Below, piece after piece: positions 36,945 to 48,200 of a stretch of DNA of 64,000 bases. Under the pieces are notes generated by a model. That model saw only the letters and a list, made by a program, of their open reading frames with translations. It searched no databases and had not been told where the DNA came from. Position numbers and translations under genes: made by a program. Every line of letters starts with the position of its first letter. Within the stretch, counting starts at the first letter, position 1. Source of the stretch: Montifringilla adamsi (taxonomy: Eukaryota > Chordata > Aves > Passeriformes > Passeridae); assembly GCA_017590115.1 (NCBI GenBank), contig JAGGNK010011225.1, positions 2,791,387-2,855,386 of the forward strand, given 5' to 3'.

Positions 36945-39900
36945 ATCAAATGAGACACAAATTTGTCCACACACTTCTGAAAGTCAAGATAAATCATTCT
37001 ACACTTGTATGGAATGCAAACAAACCTTACCCTAAGCATCTGATGGCATCCCAGACTGTCACCTGCAGTTCAGCTTGATTTTGGAATTCACTTCAGCTTG
37101 TGCCTGCTGCCTAGACTCCCTACCTCCCACCAGAGTGATGGGTAGCAATGTTTCTTTTAAACTGCCAAGGAGCATAGGAACATTTGACCCCAAAATGTTT
37201 TCTATGCTATGTTAGTGATGGTTTTTTCTCACTAGGGTTTACGTACTGAAAACAAAAGCAAAAGTATTTGTATTTTAGGGGTTTTTTTAAATGCATCTCA
37301 CATCCAGATAGCTTGAAAAGAGTCCAGATGCTGTGTGCACTGTCACTCAGCCTGATGGTCTCAGCTGCAGAGCACCATAAGGGCAAAAAGGAGGTTGGCA
37401 CATTTTGTAAGCCTGTGCATATACGTTCATGTTTTCTCTGAACATGTATGGCACTATAAAATGGCATTTTAAGGGACTGGACAAACATGTGCTGAAGCCT
37501 GTTTCATAGATGTCATTGGATTTATACCAATGTTGAATTATCTCCAATAGTTTGGTGTCTCATCGTCTTTAGCTGCATTTTTGTAAAGTGAGAATCTGGA
37601 GAGTAGTGGAATATTAAGTGTAAAACATGTTAGTTTGTGTGATGTTCAGCTGAGGTTTGCTGTTTTATACATACCGTTCCTTGCTTTGCTGGTCACATTT
37701 GTTCAGAAAATGTTGTTTAGCAGTCTAAGTTTCTTTCTTTTGTGGCTAAATATCTTCAGATTTAAGCAAAATAATTTTTTGCTCCTTCACAGAGCACACA
37801 GTAATAGAAATTAAATTGATTATACATTACAAAGATTTGTAGCAATTGTGTATTCACTACATTGAGTTGAGAGTGACTTATCAGTGGTAACAGCTCTGGA
37901 TCAAAGAAATTATGTTTCTCTTCTTTTTAACAAGTTCCTCAGCTGTGATTCACAAGGTCCACACGATACGAGCTTGGTGGTTACAGCAATGAGTTCAGTG
38001 TCCACACTGATAGGAGAGGACACAAAGGATTTATATGTGTGTGCCTTCCAAACACCCATTTATCCAGTTGGGTCTTCTCATTAGTACCAGGCAGCATTCT
38101 GCCTGCTCCCACCCTCTGAATTGTTGAGACATGATTACTCTCTTCTGTCAAGAAAGGCTATTTTTTGCTAATTCTGTTGGGATGCTATTTTTTTTAATGA
38201 ATTTGTTTGAAACATGCTGTCACTTAAAGAAGAGGTGAGACAAAGGAAAGACAGCAATATAAATCAAGTTAGCTTGTCTTCCCTTTTTTGCATCTATTGC
38301 TGCAATGGAAAAGAATTGGTGTGTCTGTTTCTCTTGATACTGATAGAATTTCTTCAGATTGACCTGAATGAATATGGGTAGCAGTAATAGAGAAGTTTTA
38401 TTAGGCATGAAGGGTATTCTAACTTGAGAAAATATTGAGAAAAGTAAAACTGCTAACAGGACAATTTATTTGGAGGAAATACATTGTATTTTAAATCACA
38501 AGTGATTTCAAAGCTTCAGTTCTCAAAGCGTTGATGAATTCTCAAAGCACTGTCATAAAATCTTGAAAAATATAACTGACTTAACAATCGCTGAGTTGCT
38601 TGATAAATACATATTGTTGAATTCCTAGACTTCTATTCCACTGCTTTGTATGTGCCATGGTACTTCCTTTAGTTTTGGAGACCTCAGATTAAATTTGTGA
38701 TCTCAGACTGGCAGAATACTGAGGGAGGTGGTAGTAGTGCGTGATACTGCATTGGCTTCTTTATATTTGCTAGAGTTTACAGACATGTTTACGTTTAGCT
38801 GGAATTCATGTATTCCCAATTCACGTTTTCTGACCTCCTAATGATTTGAGTAAATGTTTATATTCCTCAACATCAAAATATAGTATTTGACAGCTCATTA
38901 AAAAAGCAAGCAGCTAACATGTGGGTTCTTACCTGTGGGTTTTGCCATATTCATTCAGTATCCATGTGATTTTCAAATGGAAGCTGAGTTTTGAATATCG
39001 CTTTACTTCTTTTATATGTATGAGGCACAGTAAGTATTACAAAAATTAAAGAGGGTTATTGGAAGCTTTCTCTCTCTGGTTGTGCACTCTTGTTGTCCTC
39101 AGTGTGGTGGAAGGGACCAGAGTTAGTACCCATACTTGTTCCCTACTGAGAAATTCACTATGAATCTGTCCCTTGGTGTGTTTTGGAAAACTTTTTTCCT
39201 GGAGGCTTCCATTTTTCTAGTTCCTTTCCTTGGGTGCTTGTTTTTTCAGCTTTTCTACTGGATAAGAATTTGGACATCACAGGAGTGTCAAAGTGAACAC
39301 AAATCAGTTGAAGCTGGAAATTGAAGTTGTACTCTTAGCTGTGGAGCCATACACTTTTCATCACATGAGCTTACCTAAGTGAAGACAAGAAGTAATCAGA
39401 TAAGCTTCTAGGAATGGAAGTTATGGTTAAGGTACAAGGGAAAAAACGATGATAAAGACAATTAAGAAGAAAAACAGCATAATTGCAGATGGTGTGGACC
39501 TGTGTCATAGGAAAATTTTAGTAGCCTCCACAGTGACATATAGGTAGATTGGTCACTTTAGCACTGGGAGATAAAGTGGATTTGTATGGGAGCTGACTGC
39601 CTTGCACCTGGCACTGCTAGGATTTCTGATCCAAAAACTGTATTAAACAAACAAGAGGAATGTGGTCAGCCACGCTGAAGGAAAGCTGGCAGGGGCACAG
39701 TAGACAGTATGTTCTCAGACATCTCTGCTTGTGGTTGTGTAAGTTCTGGTGTCTACCAAATTGGCCCTGGCCACCAGATCTGGAACTGCTATCTAGATGC
39801 TCTGATAGGCTGATACAAGTGTAAGGTAGCACTAGTTGTACAGACTTCAAAGTATAACTAAAGACTTTTACAGTAAGAACTTGAGAGCCTACTTGCCAGG

Positions 39901-41949
39901 CATATAAAATCAACATAGTGCAGACTGTGTAAAAAACTGTTGTTGCTTCTCATTTATTATTGTGGTATGTGATCAGATAACTTCCTACCAATAGCAAAAT
40001 GCAGCGAGATAATAAAGCAGCATAAAGTAAGTTGCATCACAATGCCTTTTTTTTTTCAGTTCAGAAGAGGAAAAGGTTAACTTTTTTTCCTTCTGACTGC
40101 AGACTGTTAGCACAAGTGCTTCAGGGAGTACAAAAAAACAAACTATTATATTCAGTGTGGCTGGTTAGAAAGGAAAATATGAGTAGTCATAATTTTTTTG
40201 TTTTGTTGAGTTTTTTAAACTGTGTTTCCCAGCGATGTCATGGCTGCAGTATAATACTTTAGTTTTGAAGCAGGATCTTGGATTAATTCAGTTTCTGTGT
40301 TGTTAATTTTAGTGCAAATTTAGTGTAATATCAGTGTCATATAAGGGAAAGCAACTTCTAAGTTCACTTTGTTCAGTAGGTCTGTCTGGCATTTTATATG
40401 ACCAGTTGGAATCAGTTGTGGTATCATTCAGCTAATCAATAAAAGTTTGCATTAATGGAGTTTAAATGTCTCACAGGCATAAATGTTCTTGCTGTCACTG
40501 AAGAGATGAATTTGTTTGCCTGCTGTAAATCTTACCTTTCATATTTACCCATAATATACTTGCAAAAAAAAAATTATATCCTTTACAATACTTTTATTTT
40601 TTGTCTCTATTTTGGAAAAAATAAGCCCCTTTTTGCTAATACATCTGGTACTTTGAGTGCATTAAAACAGCTCAATTGATTACTTCTGATTTAAAAACTT
40701 CTGAGAAGGAAGTTGCATAACAAGACTGGGAGCTCAAATATGTGAGTTTTGGCAAAGAGCCGCGGAAGAAAGGCTTGTCTGTAGCAACCTTGCAAGAAAA
40801 GAGCTTGACATTTTGAAACATTTTTATTGACCGGTGTGAACAGGGAACAGGAAGTCAAATCACTCTCACAGGCAATCTGCAGCCTCTTCCTTGCTGACCT
40901 TTAAATGCCACTTAGTGTCATCAGAAAGTCAAGGAAATGCTAATAACAGGGCTTTGGGTAAGAAAGTTATATATAAGGGACATATTTTAAAAACAATCAT
41001 AAGCTGATTTCCATTTTTATGCACATCTGTTTTTGTAGAACTGAATTCTCACAGCAGTACAGTTATATTTTTAATAGAGTGGTACTCTTACCTTTATTTA
41101 CATGACTTTAAAATTTTCCAAGTATCCATAAGATTGCAAAACTTCTGTTTATCTTGAAAAGGAGGTAGTTTGAAAAAGATTACAATTGCATTCTAGGTTG
41201 ATGACCTTGGAACAGAGACTGGCCTCAGCTTTAGGCTCTTAATCTGTCTTGTGTTGAGTTCAGCAGGTATGGGACTTTATAAGTCTTGTAGAAAACTGAC
41301 TGCTTGGTGTGTTCTGAAAATGAGAGTGGTATGCATACCTCACCAGGGTACTCTTAGCCTTCATACTCCTGTGTTTTTAGCAGTCCTTATTTGCCCTGCA
41401 AACTTGTCTTTGATAGCTAAATTCCAAATAGAAGAAGTAGTAGGAAAAAAATCTTAAAATTCAATTGCTGAACCCCAAAGAAAACACTTGGTACATAAGG
41501 AAAGAAACAGGAAGTTCCTTGAGTTTCAGAAGTTTAATGAGAAGGGAAAAAAACTAGCTAGCAAGTTTAACATGAAATGGTGATGACAAGTGATGGCAAC
41601 ATAATTTGGTATGGCAGTTGTTTCTTGTCTCCTGATATCTTCATGGAATTGAAGTAGACTCTAATCCATGGTTGTGCTTCAGTACATATTCCAAACCTAT
41701 GCTCAGCTAGTTTCTAACCTGACTGCTGGTCTATCTGGTTATGTAATGGGCTTGCTTTAATTCAGGGAGGAAAAACAATCCCAAACCAAACTGTTTCTTT
41801 TTATTTCTAGTTCGCATTAATTAATTGCTGTTTGAACTAGTAGCAAAGTGCTGCAACACTAGTGGCTTAGCAAAGACTGTGAGTTTGCAAGTTGAGAGAC
41901 ATTTTTGAAAGCTCTTCATATAATTAGTTTCCATTACTTTTCTCTTATT

Positions 41950-41989
41950 GATTTTTTCTTTTTTTCTTTTTTCTTTTTTTTTTTTTTTG
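41950..41989. repeat. Poly-T/C low-complexity run
   Basis: T blocks separated by single C, ending in T(15) or more. Intronic. No splice acceptor use is suggested, because no coding sequence follows. Confidence 0.8.
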
Positions 41990-43376
41990 AAGCTCATGGA
42001 TTCTGTGAACTGATTTGGAATCTGAGCAGAGTATTCATGATAACCTGTTTGTCAAATGAAATGGAGGATAAGAGCTGACTTTTTTTAGCCAGCAACATTG
42101 GCTTCAATTCCTGAGCTTGGCTTTCCTCACTTACACTGCTGTAATTTGAGTAATTCAATTGGTTCTTTGATAACAAATTAGAAAAACAAGAAATGAGAGA
42201 TGGTTAGAGTATTTGGCATGTAGATATCATGTCCCTACAATTTTGCTTGATCCCACGATTTGGAAAGGAACTGCATTGCATCTAACTCACATAAAATATA
42301 AAAGCTGGGCTAGATGTTGTCTCTTGGTATTAGTTTTACAGCAAAAGACAAGTCATGCCATAATCACTTGTGTCAGTGTTTTGTGTCCAGGGTTGTGTTT
42401 TTTCTCTTAAAGCTAATGAAAATGACTACACACATGGGAGAAATTGAAGGTCTGACTCCAGTTAGGCAAAGCGCTTGTTGCTGCATGAAAGGGCTTTCAA
42501 AACTAGTTCAAAACTGTCCTCATTCTGTTCCCCTGGAAGTTGTGGCAAGTTTTTGTTTTTGGGAAAGGTATTTACATGAGCATTCTTGAAATGCTCACTA
42601 ATGAAATAATGGGCTTGATATAAAGGTTGGACTTGGAAAATAAAACATTGGTGAATTTGCAAGGTTGGGTGTTTTTTCTATCATTCAAGTATTTTTATTA
42701 AAAACTATGGTGTTCCATGACACTATAAGTGTATGGAAGTGTGGTAGAAATATTTCCTTTTTTCCCCCCTGTGTCTTCTGTTAGGAAATCCTAGCTTAAA
42801 AACAGGACAAAGCAGCTTTAAACTGTTTAGTTGTCAATCACTGTATTGCTTCCCAATGACCTGTAGCTTGGAAAAGAATTCTGATAGTTCTTCAGCCACA
42901 AGATCTTGAGATAAAATTGAATATTTATTTCAAACTGGTTATGGCCTATCGTCTTACCAGCACTCTGTATTTTTAGTGCTAAGAGGGAAGGTCTTGAGGC
43001 TTTTTTTTATTATTTTCATACATTTTTGTGTAAAATTTCTCCACCCTTTTGTTTAGAAGGCTAAAGAATTAATAGAGTTGAAACATACCTGCAGAACCCA
43101 CTTTGAAATTGTTTTGTTCACTTGTTTGTAAATGTGTGAAAAGAGTAAACTATATTTCGTTTCATGAATCTGCTGTTTCTGTAGGAATAAACAAACTTTA
43201 TTTGATAGGACTTGTACAGTATGCACTGATAAGGACTTAAAACTTCTAGCTTACAGATGAGATCAGTATTTTTTCCACTGCCAATACAGGGCCAATACAA
43301 GACTGCTTCTCTATAAGATTATACTAATCTTTTAAACAGCACCTTCTACTTCAAAATTTCTTTCTTCATTTCCTAG

Positions 43377-43466
43377 AAGGGTAAAGATGCTTCTGATGCC
43401 ATTCAATTCAGAGAAATTGCTGATGAAAAAGATGCAGCAAACATTGCTTTCAGTCAGAGAAGACTG
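43377..43466 (+). CDS. COBL: Candidate COBL cassette exon, 90 nt (low confidence)
   Basis: A good acceptor (TTTCTTTCTTCATTTCCTAG, AG at 43375-43376) precedes an open stretch reading K-G-K-D-A-S-D-A-I-Q-F-R-E-I-A-D-E-K in phase 0. A possible donor CTG|GTATCA follows at 43466/43467. That gives 30 codons, phase 0 on both sides, which would fit in frame between the 21786 or 18375 exon and the 45135 exon. The peptide is charged and linker-like. Against it: the donor is weak, the frame runs on only to TGA at 43506-43508, and the +1 frame of the same stretch is also open (to TAG near 43553), so the openness may be chance. I do not recall a homologous COBL segment. Confidence 0.33.
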
Positions 43467-45134
43467 GTATCATACTGCAGTTGTGCCAAATACATTATTC
43501 CAAGATGAAGTGTACTGTGCAGTGTGCAACATAAAAGTTAACAAAAGCATCTAGGTTAGTAATTGGCATGACATGCACAGTAAATGCAGGACAAGGAACA
43601 AATCTGTGTGCATCTCAGTTGCTTTCACGGGAATCTATGGAACATGGAAATTTCCCAGGTAGTAAAGGAGCCTGTATCATACATATTTTTGCACTGCTCT
43701 TTTTTTTAGCTCTTTATGCTTTATCAGTTCTTCTTCAATGGTCCTAAAACTAAATGAATTGTGTTTTTAATCTTGCTGCCCTGTGTTTTTCATTTTTACC
43801 TACGCTTGCACTTGGCACTTGTGGAAAGACATTATCTTTCTTTTTTTGAAAGTAATGGCATTTGGGGTGGCCTTTAAGTTTCCTGCTAGTATGTATTCTG
43901 TGGTTTTGGACAAAATTCCACCAGAGAGCTGTATGTCCTTGATGGGAGAGTTTTGAAACTGTGGTAGCATGTTCTGTTGTGATAAGAACAGCATTTATCA
44001 ACCATGCTCATCAGCCTATGTTTCCAGAAGAGCTATTCAGCTCCAGGTCATGGTGAAGTGGTATCAGTGGTGATTCCACAGAAGATATTTCTGGGAAGAA
44101 GTTACAGTCAAATAACTTAATTAAAAAGTAAAATCTTCAGTTTAATATGGAGGGTTCTCTTAATTAAAAAAAGAGGAAAAGGTGACTTAGATTTTGAGGG
44201 GGAAAAAAAATCTTTTTGCAAGATTTTTATTAGCAGAGTAAAAAATAGGTATTGAATTTAAGAGTAAAAACTAAAGTTAAAATGCGTATTTTCAAGGAAT
44301 CCTAGTTCTAATCTTTTGTATTTGTAGATTTGCTACTATGTGACTGCATATGTTTCTGTTTGTATATTAATATAAAAATGTATTAAGATTCTGAAATCCA
44401 TTAAATTTTTTCCAGTGATTTTATTAAGTTTTCAATGAGAAGTAAAGTAATTTTTAGCAGTAAGGAATTACTGAAGTAATGTTCTGTTTCTCCTTTCATC
44501 TGGGCCAGTTAGAATCCAGAGAGATGTCTGTCAGTAGGACTTCTTTTCACCAAGTTAAATGGTTGTTTTCAGTAAGTTTTAAGTGATTATGCATGATTGT
44601 GCATGTCAATTGAAAATAGTTTAATGGTAGCAGAGTCTCTCTTATGTAAATCTGTGGAGAAGACTCAGGTGAATCAAGACAGATTGATAACAAAATAGAC
44701 AAGCCTGAGACACTGGCAGCATTTTATTGATACAGTGTTCTCATTTAAGAGTAAATCTTGCTTCTAGAAATGTGTAACATTTGGAATTTAAATGCAAATG
44801 CAAATGCATTTGGATAACTGTAATTATGAGTCTTGATGTGAACTTTATATTTTAAATAGCAAGCGGCAGCAGTGTTCCCATCGATACTACTGTTAAACCG
44901 CAGTAGGTGCTTATCGTGCCTCCAGTCTTATTAATACTGCCTGTAAGCTTTGTTCCAGTTGACCTTTGGAAGTTTCCAAAAATTAGAGTTTGCAATTCAG
45001 CAGGTTTGGCAGAGGAACATACATGATTATTCATATCATTGTTTAAACAGTAACCAGATGTGTCTTGTTTTTCTTCTTTCTTTCTTATTGTTTTTAAAGA
45101 GTGATGTTAATCCAAGATGTTAATCCATTTACAG

Positions 45135-45299
45135 GGTTTTTCCACAGCACCAAATTCCCCTTCAGTGAATTCTCGTTCCAGTAGCCTGGGTTCATCACTG
45201 TCCCTTGGTAGCATCTCTGGAATGACAGCAAACCCAGAAGTGAAAAAGCGCAGAGCACCTCCTCCACCAGTTGCAACACCAGTATTGCCGAATACGGAG
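45135..45299 (+). CDS. COBL: COBL coding exon: NSPS / KKRRAPPPP (KRAP) segment
   Basis: The acceptor is TTAATCCATTTACAG (AG at 45133-45134). The donor is GAG|GTGAGG at 45299/45300. It starts in phase 0 with [10 protein letters not shown] and runs 55 codons, ending phase 0. Visible segments are [20 protein letters not shown] (serine-rich, conserved in COBL), then [12 protein letters not shown], a basic-proline KRAP motif that in mammalian COBL recruits the SH3 domains of syndapin/PACSIN, then [11 protein letters not shown] second in-frame donor, CAG|GTAACA at 45329/45330, would lengthen the exon by ten codons ([10 protein letters not shown]). The exon follows directly on the phase-0 end at 18469 or 21869. 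The next coding exon is not in the window. Confidence 0.94.
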
Positions 45300-48200
45300 G
45301 TGAGGGGACAAGAGAGGACAGCAGCACAGGTAACAGTGACATTGCTGAATGGGCTCCTTTGTTTGCTGTGGTGGGTACCATCCATTCATTCAGCAGTCCT
45401 AAAGCCATTCACAGGTGTTTTGGTCAGCCATTAGCTACAGCTGACCAAAACTCCCATCTTACAAGATAAAATTCAAAGGTCTTAATGTTTTGTACACATT
45501 TACTGAGCTCTCTTGAGACTGCCCCAAGCTTTCTGCCCTGTCAAGAATCATTCTAAATCAGAAAAGTTTTGTAAAGCAATGTGCTAAGAAAAGGAGGGTA
45601 AAGAAAAAGTAAGGCAGAAAAGCTGGAAATTGTATAAGGTGTCCTTACTGACCAGGGCAGTCCTGGAGAACAGGTGAAAACTCTAATGAGAGACAAAAAC
45701 CTTCAGCATACTGTTTCGTCCAGATACTTGTCAAGCTATCACCTGTATCCCTGCTTCCAGTACTGCCATGGGATACCAGAATATCTACTCTGTTTTCTGA
45801 GTGACTATGTGACCTTTTAAAGCAGTGCTCTGGTTTTGTTTTTATAAAAGGTCACTGTTCCGCATTACATTATTGATAATTAAACAGAAATGGGGGGAAA
45901 CCTTTCTGAGGACCTAAGCCTTTGAAAAGAAAAGAGCAATTTCCTCTTCCCTTAGTTCTAACTTTTATAGTGACACTCAGGTGTGTGTTACTAAACCTGC
46001 ACAAGTCTTCTGGTTCAACCAGCAATAGTATTGTAATCTAAATGTAAACTGTAGAAATCAGCATGTAAAGTTATGTATGGATGCCAAAAAAGAGTGCAAG
46101 GAACCAGTATCACCAAAGCTGTGTAATGTGGACTGCCTCTTACCTGCTCAGGGCTTGTCACCTCTACAGCAGACTGATATTTAGAAAGCAAACTGTCCTA
46201 GTGTAAAATGGAGTCAGAAAGGAATCTTGGAGTTCACTACAGAGGAAGAGGAGAGGAGCCTGGTGCTCAGTCTCACTCCCTGTCACTCTCTTATTTATCT
46301 GCATTAAGACATATGTTAAACACCTTCTCAAGTGAAGCATTCTGTAAGAAATGTTGATTCACACTCTTGGTAAAGGATTGTGGTTTTTTTATTTTCCCAT
46401 TCTTAGGTTATCTAAGTGTGATTGCTGGAACATAGTAGTGTTTCATCTTTCAAAATTGGGATAGATGCCTTGAAATAGCACTTATTTATAGGCACAGCTG
46501 AAGAGAAATAACAGCTTTTTTCTAGCAATACTTGTGCAATTTTTTCCTTAAAATTTCCTTTTGAAATTCCTATGTAAATATTTTTGAGGTTTCTTGCATC
46601 CCCCAGAACTACTGAGTTTAAGGTAAATGGATCTTTTCATATAAAAATACTATGGCATTTTGACTCCTAATCTTATACAAGTATGGTAATCACAGACTAC
46701 ATTATTCTGCCATTCTCTATGGCTGATCTCCTTGCAGTATGGCATTGAGATTCTAAATTGTGATGTACAGTAACACTGCAAATCTAAACTCTCCTTAAAC
46801 ATACTAACATTTCTATTTTCAGCATTGCTGCAAGTAGGTTGAAGTGCTGGTTTTCTGAAGCCATGGGTAAAAAATCTGTGTTTTATTTTTTGTAAGTAGT
46901 ATACAGTAGAGTATCAACTTCAAATTCTCTTAGTCTAAAGGAAAAGTTATGGTGAAAAAGGGAAGTAGATGAAGGTTATGTCAGAGGATTTGCCATAACA
47001 AAGTTCATTTTGGGCAAAAGAAATGTCCTTTGTAACTGATGAAGTCAGTGAAGACCACAGTAGAGGTGCTAGAGTATATTTGGCTGCATTTGTTAAGTAA
47101 AGGGCATCTTTCTGGAAATAATGGCATAGGCCAAAATGTTAGAAAGTTATGGTGTGTTTCTGAAGCTCCCAGGCTGAAAGTTGCTCAAAGGCTGCCATGT
47201 ACTTTTAACAGGAATGGGGTAGAATTGAAATAAAGCACAAATTCCATGAGGCAATCAAAAACGGGGGGAAGAAATTCATTGTTCAATATTATGGGGCAAA
47301 GTAGCAACAGAGATGTTTATAAGAAAACCCAAATAATTCCATTTTATCTACGTGCAGACAAGCTGGTTTGCTGTGAAAATAGAGTAAAAAATCTCAGGGT
47401 GTAAGTTTATTTCTTTAGTTTATGGGAAAGAATTAGCACTGATCTTTTTTTTTCAAGGAAGGACGTCAATTCCTTATTAATGGACTTCCTTCCATAAAAA
47501 GATAAGATGTTTGTTTAGAAAACTTTATTTATGTGCAACTGTTACTAACAGGAAGATCCTGCAAAAGGGGAACATTTTTATTTCCAGTGAAGCTAGCACA
47601 CTAATAGAAAATGAAGAGGTGATATTCTGAACTTTGAGAAGGTTTTTTTTCTTTTTTCATCTGTCTAGTTCCATAAAATTGTGTAGGAAATAAAATACTG
47701 TAGCTGTTATGAACGCCTGTAACTTTCCAAACCAATAAACCTGTTATTTTTAACCCATTGTTATGTTCCAGGTATAAAGGATTCTTTAAGGTTATATATA
47801 TCTCATCTCCCTGCCTAGTGGTCCCAAACAGAAATTTCCATGTGTATCAAGACTGGGGTGTTTTAGTTTGTGATGTATATTTAGATTTTCTCCACTCATT
47901 TTTCTGACTTATTGCAATATAATTTTACTGTCTTACAGCTTTTGTTCCTATAGGGCTTAGGATCATTTCTCTCCTTGTGGATAAGGCCCCTGCAGTAATG
48001 TAATTTACATTTTAGTGCAACAACATTAGTTTTCCATATCTGTTTCAAGGTAGTTTTCCCGGTTTTAAATCTACCCTAGAAAACATTCATGTCTGTTCAG
48101 TGTGCTGAACATGCACTAGGTAGTTTGCAAAGGAATGCAGAGTCAAAGAAAGGAGCCTACAGATTTCTTCCCTGGAGACTTCACCCCTGTTTTTCTTAAA

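Larger units (their letters stand above)
21870..45134 (+). other. COBL: COBL intron region, 23 kb, with one candidate internal exon
   Basis: GTAAGT donor and CCATTTACAG acceptor. Contents: a degraded minus-strand coding-like relic (24677-26672), A-rich runs near 27235-27260 and 29198-29217, a T/G-rich run (30595-30660), poly-T at 33087-33105, a pyrimidine-skewed block ending in A(20) (35590-36561), a perfect 27-bp tandem duplication (36891-36944), a T/C-rich run (41950-41989) and the candidate exon at 43377. Elsewhere it is AT-rich, unique-looking sequence with only short, unconvincing open frames. Confidence 0.8.

Noticed and set aside
45094..45408. Overlapping minus-strand frames of 104 and 92 codons
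   Set aside because: They are shadows of the COBL KRAP exon.
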